A stretch of DNA of 64,000 nucleotides from a virus. Under the pieces are notes generated by a model that ran no database searches, was not told where the DNA came from, and saw nothing but the letters and a program-made list of their open reading frames with translations. A program made the position numbers and the translations under genes. The stretch covers positions 1 to 64,000 of the IMG/VR virus record IMGVR_UViG_3300023174_000087. One strand, 5' to 3'. Positions 1-6,566 of the stretch are shown here, in pieces; the first letter of the stretch is position 1, and every line of letters begins with the position of its first letter.

Positions 1-74
1 TGCTCTTCAATATCTAATTCAAGGTTAACATACTTAACCCATGGTTTGCGTAATGTATATGGTCCTATTTTCAT
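1..74 (-). CDS. partial hypothetical protein (N-terminus only)
   Basis: This is the first 24 or so codons of a leftward gene that runs off the left edge of the window. The peptide begins MKIGPYTLRKPWVKYVNLEL. Its ATG overlaps the stop codon of the upstream gene (ATGA arrangement), typical of translational coupling in this operon. The function is unknown. Confidence 0.55.
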   Translation of the reverse strand, partial: MKIGPYTLRKPWVKYVNLELDIEE

Positions 75-286
75 ATATCCATCATAGCACTAAGACCCTT
101 AGTTACGCAAGTCTCAATGCTATCTCCGTACCTATGATTAAACATTTGACCAGTCTCCCAAGGAAAGTCATCTTCTACAATTAGATAAGTATTGATTGAT
201 TCCTGGTCTGTACCACCTGAAACTCTCCCAATGTGATAGGTTTTAATTAGTTTATCATTAACATAAATAGGAACATGAATAGGCAC
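71..286 (-). CDS. small hypothetical protein
   Basis: This is a leftward gene of about 71 residues with no recognised domain. I chose the GTG at 286 because it shares a base with the TAG stop of the upstream gene and has GGGGG about 7 nt upstream as a ribosome binding site. A longer version from the GTG at 304 would overlap the upstream gene by 19 nt. The end overlaps the start of the next gene by 4 nt (ATGA). It contains the stretch DDFPWETGQMFNHRYGDSI. The function is unknown. Confidence 0.55.
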   Translation of the reverse strand: MPIHVPIYVNDKLIKTYHIGRVSGGTDQESINTYLIVEDDFPWETGQMFNHRYGDSIETCVTKGLSAMMDI

Positions 287-492
287 TAATAACCCCCAAG
301 ACACTCGTTGCGTGTGTGAAATAATCTAATCTTTGTCATAATTTTGCGGGACGGAGCATAAAGATCTTCCCTACAGGTAGCACACTTATAAGACCATTCA
401 CCAGCAAACCAGTCATGAACATAGCCTTTAGCATTAGAGTATTTTTTGGCTACAAAAGTTTGGAATGGATCAGGGATTTCCATATTAATCAT
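286..492 (-). CDS. small putative zinc-binding protein
   Basis: This is a 68-residue leftward gene. A CATC pair (C-x2-C) around residue 38 and a later His and Cys (HTRNEC) could form one zinc site. The start at 492 overlaps the stop of the upstream 47-residue gene, and an in-frame ATG three codons later is equally possible. It belongs to the leftward cluster of tiny genes. The function is unknown. Confidence 0.6.
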   Translation of the reverse strand: MINMEIPDPFQTFVAKKYSNAKGYVHDWFAGEWSYKCATCREDLYAPSRKIMTKIRLFHTRNECLGGY

Positions 493-632
493 AGTTTGGC
501 TACAAACTTAGAAGCCATCTTCAAACCCTTAACCAATCCATCATGGTAGTCTTGATTCTTGATAACACGAGCAGTATCCCAAATACGATAGGATTCTTTG
601 TTTAATAACTCTGCTATTTCTTCATTAGTCAT
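489..632 (-). CDS. small hypothetical protein, leaderless start
   Basis: This 47-residue protein begins MTNEEIAELLNKESYRIWDT. The ATG follows a TATACT -10 box (639-644, minus strand) after exactly 6 nt and has no ribosome binding site, so the transcript is probably leaderless. Its TGA overlaps the start of the following gene. The sequence looks helical and charged, with no recognised family. Confidence 0.6.
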   Translation of the reverse strand: MTNEEIAELLNKESYRIWDTARVIKNQDYHDGLVKGLKMASKFVAKL

Positions 633-638
633 ATATTA

Positions 639-644
639 AGTATA
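639..644 (-). promoter_or_regulatory. leaderless -10 box for the 489-632 gene
   Basis: TATACT is followed by 6 nt and then the ATG at 632. The same spacing recurs upstream of genes starting at 840, 1610, 3908, 4440 and 8691. Confidence 0.55.
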
Positions 645-693
645 GCAAAATCTGCGGGGGAAGTCAAGAATGACCCAATTACCCCTATAGTAA

Positions 694-840
694 CTACGCT
701 GTAAGACAAACTACTTTAGTAATAGTCATATGTGGTTCTTCTCTTAGTGCCATAGCCTTGGCTTCTTCTTCAGTTGAGGCAAACATTTCTAAATCCAGTG
801 ATCGGTCATAATCTAATAGTGATATTTTATATATGTTCAT
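694..840 (-). CDS. small hypothetical protein, leaderless start
   Basis: This is a 48-residue protein beginning MNIYKISLLDYDRSLDLEMF, with an acidic EEEAKAM segment in the middle. It has the look of short phage proteins of the form beta-strand, helix, beta-strand (compare the gene at 2846-3031, which has ESEEEAIAEV). The ATG at 840 lies 6 nt after TATAAT (847-852) with no ribosome binding site. The function is unknown. Confidence 0.6.
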   Translation of the reverse strand: MNIYKISLLDYDRSLDLEMFASTEEEAKAMALREEPHMTITKVVCLTA

Positions 841-846
841 AATCTA

Positions 847-852
847 ATTATA
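847..852 (-). promoter_or_regulatory. leaderless -10 box for the 694-840 gene
   Basis: TATAAT lies 6 nt before the ATG at 840 on the minus strand. Confidence 0.5.
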
Positions 853-880
853 GAATGGTTTGCATGGTTTGTCAATATTG

Positions 881-951
881 CTTCAGGTGAAGGAATCGGA
901 CCTTCATTATCAGTTTCGGAAACTGCTCTACGGCCACTATAGTAACCTGAA
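881..951 (-). tRNA. tRNA-Arg (anticodon CCG), slightly atypical
   Basis: On the minus strand this folds as a cloverleaf. The 7-bp acceptor stem is perfect (TTCAGGT with ACCTGAA), the D loop contains GG, and the T stem is perfect (GAAGG with CCTTC). The anticodon loop is TTCCGAA, giving anticodon CCG at 917-919 (reads CGG, Arg). Odd points: the T loop is TCCGATT rather than TTCRANN, the outer anticodon-stem pair is G-A, and CCA is not encoded. A tRNA-scan score would decide whether it is functional. Confidence 0.7.
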
Positions 952-995
952 TTAACTTTCAGTATAGCACTGATATAGGTTCCGTGCAAAAAAAG

Positions 996-1049
996 TTATC
1001 CACAGGTTTTATATCCTTAAAATGTTAGTTATACACAGGTTTATCCACA
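996..1049. promoter_or_regulatory. cluster of three DnaA-box-like sites
   Basis: TTATCCACA occurs at 996-1004 and 1041-1049 and TTATACACA at 1029-1037, all in the same orientation. TTATCCACA is the consensus bacterial DnaA box. The cluster sits at the edge of the AT-rich repeat region and just upstream of the tRNA-Arg. Confidence 0.65.
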
Positions 1050-1195
1050 GATAAATGTTACTGATTATGTTGTTTGACATTCTAGAAGTGGAGTATTGTG
1101 GAGGATAGTGGAGTACTGAGCATTTTCATGAAGGGCGTCGTAATCCCAACGGGCCAAACCCCATATCCAAACATCTTATACCATATATCCAAACC

Positions 1196-1668
1196 TTTGT
1201 CAAACCTTATATCTCATATGCCCGATAGCGGATTATATACCAAACATTAGTGTTTGTCAAGTTCAAATTGATACAATTTGATGTGACAATTTTCTACGAA
1301 TTTGTCGATAAATAAAAGAAAACCCTTATAAAAATATATAAAGGTTTGATAATGTTTTATAAATCAGGAAAAAGTTATTGTCTTCGTAATACTATGTTTA
1401 TCTATAGAGGTTTGAGTGATTTACTTTTTGATCCCCGCCTGCAGCGGGATCTTCGATAGGATTATTAGACATGGCCACGGCAGGGGATTCAGTAAAATAC
1501 TTACCCAAACCTATAGCAACAGTAAAGGAAGTAAAAGCATTAGCCAAATCCTGATCTTGTTGTCTTGCCATTTTAGGATTAAGCATTCTTGAAAAATGTC
1601 TTGGGCTCATACATTTATTATACACCTATTTGACAAACAAAGGTTTGTATGATATAAGGTTTGACAAA
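1196..1668. repeat. 18-bp perfect inverted repeat pair (arms 1196-1213 and 1651-1668)
   Basis: TTTGTCAAACCTTATATC at 1196-1213 recurs in reverse complement at 1651-1668. The two arms bracket the small ORF 1398-1610. Neighbouring sequence is also partly conserved (CAAACCTTTG on both sides). It may be a binding-site pair for a replication or partition protein. Confidence 0.6.
1398..1610 (-). CDS. small hypothetical protein inside the origin-like region
   Basis: This 70-residue ORF starts MSPRHFSRMLNPKMARQQDQ. I chose the ATG at 1610, not the earlier in-frame ATG at 1625, because TATAAT (1617-1622) overlaps the latter and sits exactly 6 nt before 1610. The C-terminal half is Pro/Asn-rich and probably disordered. 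Lying between the arms of an inverted repeat, it could encode an origin-linked protein, but nothing in it identifies a function. Confidence 0.5.
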   Translation of the reverse strand: MSPRHFSRMLNPKMARQQDQDLANAFTSFTVAIGLGKYFTESPAVAMSNNPIEDPAAGGDQKVNHSNLYR

Positions 1669-1685
1669 ACAATGTTTGTCTGGTA

Positions 1686-1770
1686 TGGGGAAAAGAATTT
1701 GTCTTTCGTAATCTTTATTTGAGAAAATTGTTTGTCCATGATTGGGGAAAAGGATTTGATCTTCGTAATC
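1686..1770. repeat. tandem iteron-like repeat, 57-bp period
   Basis: TGGGGAAAAG...TTTGTCTTTCGTAATC begins at 1686 and a near copy begins at 1743. A third, more diverged copy lies at about 1365-1390 (GGAAAAAG...GTCTTCGTAAT). All three are in the same orientation. Confidence 0.55.
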
Positions 1771-1859
1771 TTGTTTGGATATAATGTTTGACATGTCCGA
1801 TATGTCCGAATTCACGTCCCACACCCCCAGGCTTTTGTCAAGCCCAGGGGAATGTAAAA

Positions 1860-2162
1860 CTATTCTGTTTCTTCTGTGTTCTGTTTCTTATTATAAGCAA
1901 AAATCAAAATTGCACTAAGGTTTACTTCAGGCAAAACATCAATCTCTTGCTCTGATATATTTAACAACTGTAAAAACATCTTGAAGGTTTCTTCTAGCAT
2001 TTCCTCACCAACAGGAGATAACTCACTAATTAGTCCTTCTGCTACCATATATGCTAATGGACAACCTAGGTCGTTATATTCCATAAATGCCGTGAAATCT
2101 TCGTCATTACGAAACTCAATCCATAACTGACCAATAATGCCAGCCTTGTTTGCTAATTCCAT
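1860..2162 (-). CDS. hypothetical protein
   Basis: This 100-residue acidic protein (MELANKAGIIGQLWIEFRND...) has no recognised domain. It is read with the upstream 73-residue gene: the upstream stop and this ATG share a base (TAATG). Predicted helices in the middle (EEMLEETFKMFLQLL) suggest a small soluble fold. The charged tail is low complexity. It is the last gene of its operon before the repeat-rich region. Confidence 0.65.
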   Translation of the reverse strand: MELANKAGIIGQLWIEFRNDEDFTAFMEYNDLGCPLAYMVAEGLISELSPVGEEMLEETFKMFLQLLNISEQEIDVLPEVNLSAILIFAYNKKQNTEETE

Positions 2163-2383
2163 TACTTCCCCTTTATCTCTTCCATAAGTTTATCATACTC
2201 TTCTTGTGCGGTCAAGGCTAAAACATCAAACCTGTGAAATACAATCAGAGGTAGATTTCTAACTAAATAATAACCAACTCGTTCCAAGTCAATAGAAAAA
2301 TCTTCCGTGAGGAGTTTTGCTAATTGCTCTGCTTTCTTAGACTCTTTTGTTTGGGTTGCCGTTCGTCTTACTGAATAAGCCAT
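2162..2383 (-). CDS. hypothetical protein
   Basis: This 73-residue protein has a basic N-terminus (MAYSVRRTATQTKESKKAEQ). The start has a good ribosome binding site (GAGGAGT about 6 nt upstream) and a TGGTACAAT -10-like box about 25 nt upstream, just beyond the terminator hairpin of the preceding operon, so this two-gene unit may have its own promoter. The function is unknown. Confidence 0.65.
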   Translation of the reverse strand: MAYSVRRTATQTKESKKAEQLAKLLTEDFSIDLERVGYYLVRNLPLIVFHRFDVLALTAQEEYDKLMEEIKGK

Positions 2384-2411
2384 TGGATACTCCTCTCATC
2401 TCCATTGTACC

Positions 2412-2453
2412 AAAAAAGTAGGGGGAACGCAAGCCTACGAAAACTTGCGTCCC
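2412..2453 (-). terminator. rho-independent terminator, leftward
   Basis: Read leftward, GGGACGCAAG and CTTGCGTTCCC form a strong stem with a loop of about 10 nt, followed by CCTACTTTTTT. It lies downstream of the 2481-4440 gene block and upstream of the 2383 start. Confidence 0.7.
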
Positions 2454-2480
2454 ACCCTGTTAATCTAAGGGACCCACTCC

Positions 2481-2846
2481 CTAGATCTGCTCAACTAAAA
2501 CTTTTGGTGCATATGCATTAATAAAATCTGGCCATGTAACAACATTTCCATTGTCATCAATGATAGTTTCTTTAGCAATATCGATAACTACCGTCGTATC
2601 TCCTAGGTCGTATACAGTGCCAGTTATGGCATAAATTCCAAATCCTGTTTCATCCAAAATAGAATCTTGCATAAGATAACTAATCATCATACGGTTAAAG
2701 TATGCGTAGTCACTCCATCTAGGCTTTGAATGCTCCAGGGCCATTGCTAGGTCCCGCTGCCATTCAGTCTCACCCCAATGGCTATAAAGCACTACAGAGG
2801 CCTCGTCTTCAACATCCTTGAATACGTAGTGGATCCGTGCTCCCAT
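2481..2846 (-). CDS. conserved actinophage-type hypothetical protein
   Basis: This 121-residue protein begins MGARIHYVFKDVEDEASVVL and continues with a YSHWGETEWQRDLAMAL segment. I recall very similar short proteins (MGARINYVFKD...YSHWG) in many actinobacteriophage genomes, where they are annotated only as hypothetical. The start overlaps the stop of the preceding gene by one base (TAATG). It is the last gene before the terminator at 2412-2453. Confidence 0.75.
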   Translation of the reverse strand: MGARIHYVFKDVEDEASVVLYSHWGETEWQRDLAMALEHSKPRWSDYAYFNRMMISYLMQDSILDETGFGIYAITGTVYDLGDTTVVIDIAKETIIDDNGNVVTWPDFINAYAPKVLVEQI

Positions 2847-3031
2847 TACGATAACTCCTCTTCCTCTTCAATATCTGTGATTTCTAGCGGGTACCAATCA
2901 TAGGCGTATTCCTCAACATCTTCAGTTAATTCAATACGGTTAACTTCAGCAATTGCCTCTTCTTCAGATTCAGCCTCAAAGTTAAACTCATAGATAGTTT
3001 CTCTTTTAGCAATTATTGTATAGAGTGGCAT
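2846..3031 (-). CDS. small acidic hypothetical protein
   Basis: This 61-residue protein has the pattern strand (PLYTIIAKRETIYEFNF), acidic helix (EAESEEEAIAEVNRI) and strand, like small DpnD/PcfM-type proteins found in phages and conjugative elements. That resemblance is only structural. The C-terminal EEEEE tail is very acidic. It overlaps both neighbours by one base. Confidence 0.65.
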   Translation of the reverse strand: MPLYTIIAKRETIYEFNFEAESEEEAIAEVNRIELTEDVEEYAYDWYPLEITDIEEEEELS

Positions 3032-3489
3032 TATAACTGCACCACCTTTTCTCCAAAAGAATGAAATACATACTCATCCTCATCTTGCTCTACTTCATTT
3101 GTTGGGTTATCATTCATTAGGGTCTCCTCGCATTTGTGGGTTAGTTCTTCATCAAGTATATCACCGCAGTCATCACAAGTCAAATCAGGCTCTCCAACCA
3201 TAACCTGAATGTCTGTGTCAGATGGGCAGGGCACTTCAGTAATAAAGTATCCTAATCTATTTACAAATCCCCAGCCATTCCAAACATATGTGCCACCATC
3301 ATCACCTTGTCCATACATCCAGATTTTATCGGGGGATTGTGATTTAACAAACTCTACCTCATCACCATATGTCTCAAACATAATGCCGCCCTCCCCATTA
3401 TCAAATGAGGCATGTTCGTCTATATGATTAATGATTGGCTTGTATACTTCACACCATGTATCAAAATCCATTTCAATAAAGTTATTCAC
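3031..3489 (-). CDS. conserved hypothetical protein with Cys-pair motif
   Basis: This 152-residue protein has an N-terminal part (MDFDTWCEVYKPIINHIDEH...FETYGDEVEFV...IWMYGQGDDGGTY) of a type I recall from actinophage hypotheticals. The C-terminal part has CDDCGD followed by HKCEE, a plausible C2HC zinc site. It overlaps the upstream gene by 8 nt. The function is unknown. Confidence 0.7.
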   Translation of the reverse strand: MNNFIEMDFDTWCEVYKPIINHIDEHASFDNGEGGIMFETYGDEVEFVKSQSPDKIWMYGQGDDGGTYVWNGWGFVNRLGYFITEVPCPSDTDIQVMVGEPDLTCDDCGDILDEELTHKCEETLMNDNPTNEVEQDEDEYVFHSFGEKVVQL

Positions 3490-3766
3490 CTAGAATCTCC
3501 TTGCGGTTCTTGATATCTTCCTTGGCAAAAGCGATAGCATAAGTTAAGGCATATACCTCAGACAATGCGTCAAGATAACCTGAAGCCTCAGTACGAGCCA
3601 TAGAGTCCATTGCTTCTTCTGAGTACTCCTCTGCCTCAATGCACAGGTCTAACTGTTGTTCAGCCTCATACATAAGAGTTTTAAGATGTCCGTGCAGGAT
3701 ATCTGCTCCGTCCATACCCATTTCTACCTGTTTCATTAGATATGGGTCTAGTGTCATGTTATCCAT
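3482..3766 (-). CDS. hypothetical helical protein
   Basis: This 94-residue acidic protein is predicted to be largely helical (QLDLCIEAEEYSEEAMDSMARTEASG). Start codons at 3766 and three codons later are both possible. It overlaps the upstream 49-residue gene by 8 nt and the downstream gene by 8 nt, as expected within a coupled operon. Confidence 0.65.
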   Translation of the reverse strand: MDNMTLDPYLMKQVEMGMDGADILHGHLKTLMYEAEQQLDLCIEAEEYSEEAMDSMARTEASGYLDALSEVYALTYAIAFAKEDIKNRKEILGE

Positions 3767-3908
3767 TAAGAACCTCGATTAGATGTTTAGTAGCATAGAT
3801 TTGTCCCTCTATATCTACCACATGGATAGAAGCAGGGTTTTCTTCAAGGTCTTGTTCAAGACTTATTAGGTGTAGGTTTATATATTCTTTGAATGTGTTT
3901 AGGTCCAT
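3759..3908 (-). CDS. small hypothetical protein, leaderless start
   Basis: This 49-residue protein starts MDLNTFKEYINLHLISLEQD. Its ATG is 6 nt after TATAAT (3915-3920, minus strand). That -10 box is made of the last codons of the upstream gene (Tyr-Asn-stop), so the promoter is embedded in coding sequence. The function is unknown. Confidence 0.6.
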   Translation of the reverse strand: MDLNTFKEYINLHLISLEQDLEENPASIHVVDIEGQIYATKHLIEVLNG

Positions 3909-3911
3909 ATA

Positions 3912-4127
3912 TTAATTATAGGGGTTGGTATTGATTTTGACAACTTGTGTAGGTGTGACCTTGCTCACATCAGTAATGATAGGGGCATTGCCATCTGACA
4001 CTCCTATATTAATAAGATTAGCAGATCCACAAGAGCACCATCCTCGCCACTCTCTGATATCTACAGGGGTAGTGATTTCCATAAGGGCATCACAATCAGT
4101 ACAAAGATAATCATACTTAGTCCACAT
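3912..4127 (-). CDS. conserved small zinc-ribbon-like protein
   Basis: This 71-residue protein begins MWTKYDYLCTDCDALMEITT, with a later CSCG, giving C-x2-C and C-x-C pairs typical of a zinc ribbon. Similar WTKYDYLC..C proteins are, as I recall, common in actinobacteriophages. Its ATG shares a base with the upstream stop. It may bind nucleic acid or protein. The role is unknown. Confidence 0.7.
   Translation of the reverse strand: MWTKYDYLCTDCDALMEITTPVDIREWRGWCSCGSANLINIGVSDGNAPIITDVSKVTPTQVVKINTNPYN
3915..3920 (-). promoter_or_regulatory. leaderless -10 box within the upstream gene's end
   Basis: TATAAT lies 6 nt before the ATG at 3908 and overlaps the final TAT AAT codons of the 3912-4127 gene. 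Confidence 0.5.
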
Positions 4128-4276
4128 TAGTCAAAATACCCTTCTGCCCATAGTCCTTGTAAGAAACTAGATACTTCATCTAGCCCCTTAGCAATACCTG
4201 AATTACCCAATTGCTCAGAAGCAATGTTTACATTAGCAATCATCATGTTTAAATCAGATAGTTCATAGCCTAGCAT
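4127..4276 (-). CDS. small hypothetical protein
   Basis: This 49-residue protein begins MLGYELSDLNMMIANVNIAS. A GAGGTAGGAT ribosome binding site lies just upstream, and its ATG overlaps the stop of the gene at 4276-4440. It has no recognised domain. Confidence 0.6.
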   Translation of the reverse strand: MLGYELSDLNMMIANVNIASEQLGNSGIAKGLDEVSSFLQGLWAEGYFD

Positions 4277-4440
4277 TATCCTACCTCAATTCCTGCATAT
4301 TTAGCAATAGTGTTTAGTGTAATATGGATATGGCAGTCACAATCTGTTCCCCCCATATTTTCTTCAAACTCAAGGTGAGAGAAGTTGCTTTCATATATTT
4401 CATTGATTAGATCATTTATAGTATTTATTGTTTGGGTCAT
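4276..4440 (-). CDS. small conserved protein with CDCHIHITLN motif
   Basis: This 54-residue protein contains DCDCHIHITLNTIAKYAG, a Cys/His cluster that could bind metal and that I recall from actinophage hypotheticals. The start is leaderless-like: GATAAT (4447-4452) ends 6 nt before the ATG at 4440. It is the first gene of the 2481-4440 operon. Confidence 0.65.
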   Translation of the reverse strand: MTQTINTINDLINEIYESNFSHLEFEENMGGTDCDCHIHITLNTIAKYAGIEVG

Positions 4441-4446
4441 GTATTA

Positions 4447-4452
4447 ATTATC
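4447..4452 (-). promoter_or_regulatory. leaderless -10 box heading the 2481-4440 operon
   Basis: GATAAT lies 6 nt before the ATG at 4440. Confidence 0.5.
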
Positions 4453-4487
4453 GCATGAACTGGGGAAAAAAGCAAGCCTTCATAAAG

Positions 4488-4533
4488 TTATCCACAAGAA
4501 ATGTCATGTGATTTACATCACAGGTGACGTCCC
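4488..4533. promoter_or_regulatory. DnaA box, CRP/GlxR-like site and GACGTC motif
   Basis: TTATCCACA is at 4488-4496. A perfect TGTGA-N6-TCACA palindrome is at 4507-4522, the consensus of CRP-family regulators (GlxR in actinobacteria). TGACGTCCC is at 4525-4533, half of the GGGACGTCCC palindrome seen in other gaps. They lie between the tRNA-Asp and the first gene of the operon. Confidence 0.6.
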
Positions 4534-4570
4534 GCATTTTTATGCACTGCATTGCATATTTATTTACTTG

Positions 4571-4644
4571 CGATCCGTACGGGACTTGAACCCGTGACCT
4601 CTACCGTGACAGGGTAGCGAACTAACCAACTATTCTAACGGACC
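4571..4644 (-). tRNA. tRNA-Asp (anticodon GTC)
   Basis: It forms a clear cloverleaf on the minus strand: acceptor GGTCCGT with ACGGATC (one G-T pair), anticodon stem CTACC/GGTAG with loop CTGTCAC (anticodon GTC), and T arm ACGGG-TTCAAGT-CCCGT. CCA is not encoded. A stop-associated hairpin (4648-4672) lies immediately upstream of its 5' end, and a DUF932 gene lies before that. Confidence 0.93.
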
Positions 4645-4647
4645 ATG

Positions 4648-4672
4648 TGAGCAGTTTTTATTCATGCTCAGG
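4648..4672. repeat. stop-associated inverted repeat, copy 1
   Basis: TGAGCAGTTT-N7-TGCTCAGG forms a hairpin with a GAGCA/TGCTC stem. It lies 19 nt after the stop of the DUF932 gene and 3 nt before the 5' end of the tRNA-Asp. Confidence 0.6.
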
Positions 4673-4691
4673 AATCTTTATTCAGTTGTTA

Positions 4692-5714
4692 TTATGCGAG
4701 AGACATTACGCCTTGCACAACTTTTAGTAAGCGATTTTTTTCTGCGTTGATAGCAGGGTCAAATCCACTCGCACTTGCAAGAATAGACTCGTTAGAACCA
4801 CCACGAGCAGAACGATACCAGTCAAGGCGCTCAGTTAGTGCATTGAACGCACCCCAAGCATTGCCAGCAATCATTCCATTGAATTCACCAGTGTAAATAT
4901 CATTGATTACATCAACTTTATTTTCCCACTTTTTGAAAGCACCCTTAGCATCTTTTTCTGGCTTAGGATAAGCAGCAAGAATGATTTTGTTGAAATCAAT
5001 CGCATTGACTTCTTTTTCAATCATTGCCTTAGCCATAGTATCAAATTCGTCCATGTAAGCATTAGCAAGACCAAGAGTCTCACGAGCAATTTGCACCTTG
5101 CCATTAGCAGTTTGTGTATGACGAATTTTGAATGATTGCTTGATGCCCTTGTTCTTCTTGCGACCAACGCCACCAAGAGCAAGGTTTAGAGTATTAGCGC
5201 ACACAACACGAACGGGTGTTATGCTTGCTTGAATAGCGATTGAGCCATCGTGTGATGTATTGATGAGCAAATAAGTTTTTACCTTATCAGATACACCATT
5301 AGGGTCAAGAATTGTTTCACGCTCAAGAGCAAGAGCGCCAAATACTACACGCCCACCCTTGATTGAGCCAGCAGTCTCCCAACGACCTCCGCCGTCTAGG
5401 ATATTATCACCAAATGAAAATAAATCTTCATTCTGCAATACATGGTAGCGCTCACCAACTACGCCAAGAATATCGGTTTGTGTATTGTCGGTAGGGTTTG
5501 TTCGCAATACATATTGATAGTTTTTGTCGCTTGTTAGATGTGATGGGGTTTCCAAATCTTCAAGACGAACATTCCAACCATTGAGACTTGCAGCCTCTAA
5601 CATTTCTGCGGTTGTTTTTTCTTCTGTGAATACGGTTCCCAATCCATGCCAAGCAGGTTCACGGAAAGATGCAAAAGATGTTTTTCCGTTTTGTATTTCT
5701 AGGTCATGTGCCAT
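4692..5714 (-). CDS. DUF932 family protein
   Basis: This 340-residue protein matches the DUF932 (phage/plasmid-like) family in length and in motifs I recall: an N-terminal PAWHGLGT segment, GVVGERYHVLQNEDLFSF near residue 90, and RVVCANTLNLAL near residue 178. The family is widespread in phages and plasmids of many bacteria. A role in DNA metabolism or anti-restriction has been suggested but not established. It has its own TGTCRG-type promoter (5752-5775) and is followed by a stop-associated hairpin and the tRNA-Asp. Confidence 0.88.
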   Translation of the reverse strand: MAHDLEIQNGKTSFASFREPAWHGLGTVFTEEKTTAEMLEAASLNGWNVRLEDLETPSHLTSDKNYQYVLRTNPTDNTQTDILGVVGERYHVLQNEDLFSFGDNILDGGGRWETAGSIKGGRVVFGALALERETILDPNGVSDKVKTYLLINTSHDGSIAIQASITPVRVVCANTLNLALGGVGRKKNKGIKQSFKIRHTQTANGKVQIARETLGLANAYMDEFDTMAKAMIEKEVNAIDFNKIILAAYPKPEKDAKGAFKKWENKVDVINDIYTGEFNGMIAGNAWGAFNALTERLDWYRSARGGSNESILASASGFDPAINAEKNRLLKVVQGVMSLA

Positions 5715-5751
5715 GAGTTATTTTTTCCTTTTCTGTTTGTTGATATAGATA

Positions 5752-5775
5752 ACTATACACTACCCAGCCGACAAA
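5752..5775 (-). promoter_or_regulatory. TGTCRG-N10 promoter for the DUF932 gene
   Basis: Read leftward, TTTGTCGG-N10-TATAGT. It shares the motif and the exact 10-nt spacing with six other leftward promoters. The transcript would have a leader of about 30 nt before the ATG at 5714. Confidence 0.65.
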
Positions 5776-5803
5776 TGCAAATCGGTATAGTTAAACATGG
5801 TAT

Positions 5804-5889
5804 AAATTGGACATTTTGATCATGTGACTAAAATAACATTCGTAAACACGGCGTGTCAATTTGACAAAGTTATCCACAGGCGGGACGTC
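5804..5889. promoter_or_regulatory. regulatory cluster upstream of the DUF932 gene
   Basis: In order: AATGTCCAATTT (minus strand, 5804-5815), an imperfect CRP-like site TGTGA-N6-TAACA (5823-5838), GCGTGTC (5851-5857), a DnaA box TTATCCACA (5870-5878) and GGGACGTC (5882-5889). The same elements recur in other leftward gaps. Confidence 0.5.
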
Positions 5890-5897
5890 AAAATTTT

Positions 5898-5922
5898 TGA
5901 GCCTTTTTAATTCATGCTCAGG
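5898..5922. repeat. stop-associated inverted repeat, copy 2
   Basis: TGAGCCTTTTTAATTCATGCTCAGG. One stem base differs from the others (GAGC/GCTC retained). Unlike the other copies it does not directly follow a stop codon. Confidence 0.5.
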
Positions 5923-5982
5923 AATTTTCACTACCATGTATATGGAACCAATATCCATATGTATGGTTCTTGTGAAATATAT

Positions 5983-6009
5983 TAAGCAGTTTACGTAGAC
6001 ATGCTCAGG
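5983..6009. repeat. stop-associated inverted repeat, copy 3
   Basis: TAAGCAGTTT...ATGCTCAGG lies 21 nt after the stop of the 6031-6450 gene. Confidence 0.5.
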
Positions 6010-6030
6010 TCCTTTATTAGTAGCCCCCTA

Positions 6031-6450
6031 CTAAATATCTACTCTGTCAACACTGGATGACAAGTAAGTTACACCTTGCGGTTCTGATACTGAATCAAAA
6101 TCAATATCATGAATTAAATTAATTGCTGATTCTTCATCTCTTGCATTAACTGTAATTGAATACATGACTGTAACTTCAACTTCGAATTCTTTTGTTAATT
6201 CAAAGCCCATAATTTCAGCAATTTCTTCTGCTTCTGTTTCATTAATTGAACCATGCTCAAGTGCATTGAGGGTCCATTCTTGCATTGATTCAACCATACG
6301 GTTTTTGTCTGCAGAATCTGCATATGAGCGCTGGGTTACCTTTTGAATGTGCTCTTCTAGTTCTGCAACACGCAATGTTGTTTTGGCTAAAGAATCACGA
6401 AGAAAGTCTTCTGTTGCATTTATAATTGTTGGGTATGTCTCTTGGTCCAT
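6031..6450 (-). CDS. conserved hypothetical protein
   Basis: This 139-residue acidic protein has an N-terminal coiled-coil-like region (residues about 10-60) and a C-terminal beta-rich half (EVEVTVMYSITVNARDEESA) resembling small phage proteins of unknown role. The promoter at 6484-6507 belongs to the TGTCRG family. The ribosome binding site is AGAAAGAGGC upstream of the ATG. Confidence 0.7.
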   Translation of the reverse strand: MDQETYPTIINATEDFLRDSLAKTTLRVAELEEHIQKVTQRSYADSADKNRMVESMQEWTLNALEHGSINETEAEEIAEIMGFELTKEFEVEVTVMYSITVNARDEESAINLIHDIDFDSVSEPQGVTYLSSSVDRVDI

Positions 6451-6483
6451 GGGGGCCTCTTTCTGTTAGTTGTAATATATTCA

Positions 6484-6507
6484 ATTGTACTGTTGGGCAC
6501 TGACAAA
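6484..6507 (-). promoter_or_regulatory. TGTCRG-N10 promoter for the 6031-6450 gene
   Basis: Leftward TTTGTCAG-N10-TACAAT, about 35 nt before the ATG at 6450. Confidence 0.6.
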
Positions 6508-6566
6508 TAGGGCCATACCCCTAGGGGATCCTTGCTAACCATAGCGTCAAACGCAAGGGGTAAGGC

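Larger units (their letters stand above)
952..1860. other. repeat-rich candidate origin / partition region
   Basis: About 900 bp, mostly without genes apart from one small ORF (1398-1610). It holds three DnaA-box-like sites (996-1004, 1029-1037, 1041-1049), repeated ATATCCAAAC (1163-1172, 1185-1194), a perfect 18-bp inverted repeat (1196-1213 and 1651-1668), and three copies of a GGAAAA...TCTTCGTAAT element (about 1365-1390, 1686-1712, 1743-1770; the last two exactly 57 bp apart). Long A/T runs lie between. This combination is typical of iteron/DnaA replication origins or centromere-like sites. The assignment is inference. Confidence 0.5.

Noticed and set aside
1618-1824. Minus-strand 68-codon ORF across the iteron region
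   Set aside because: It covers two copies of the 57-bp repeat and no ribosome binding site or -10 box fits its start. Its repeated DYExQILFP peptide simply follows the DNA repeat.
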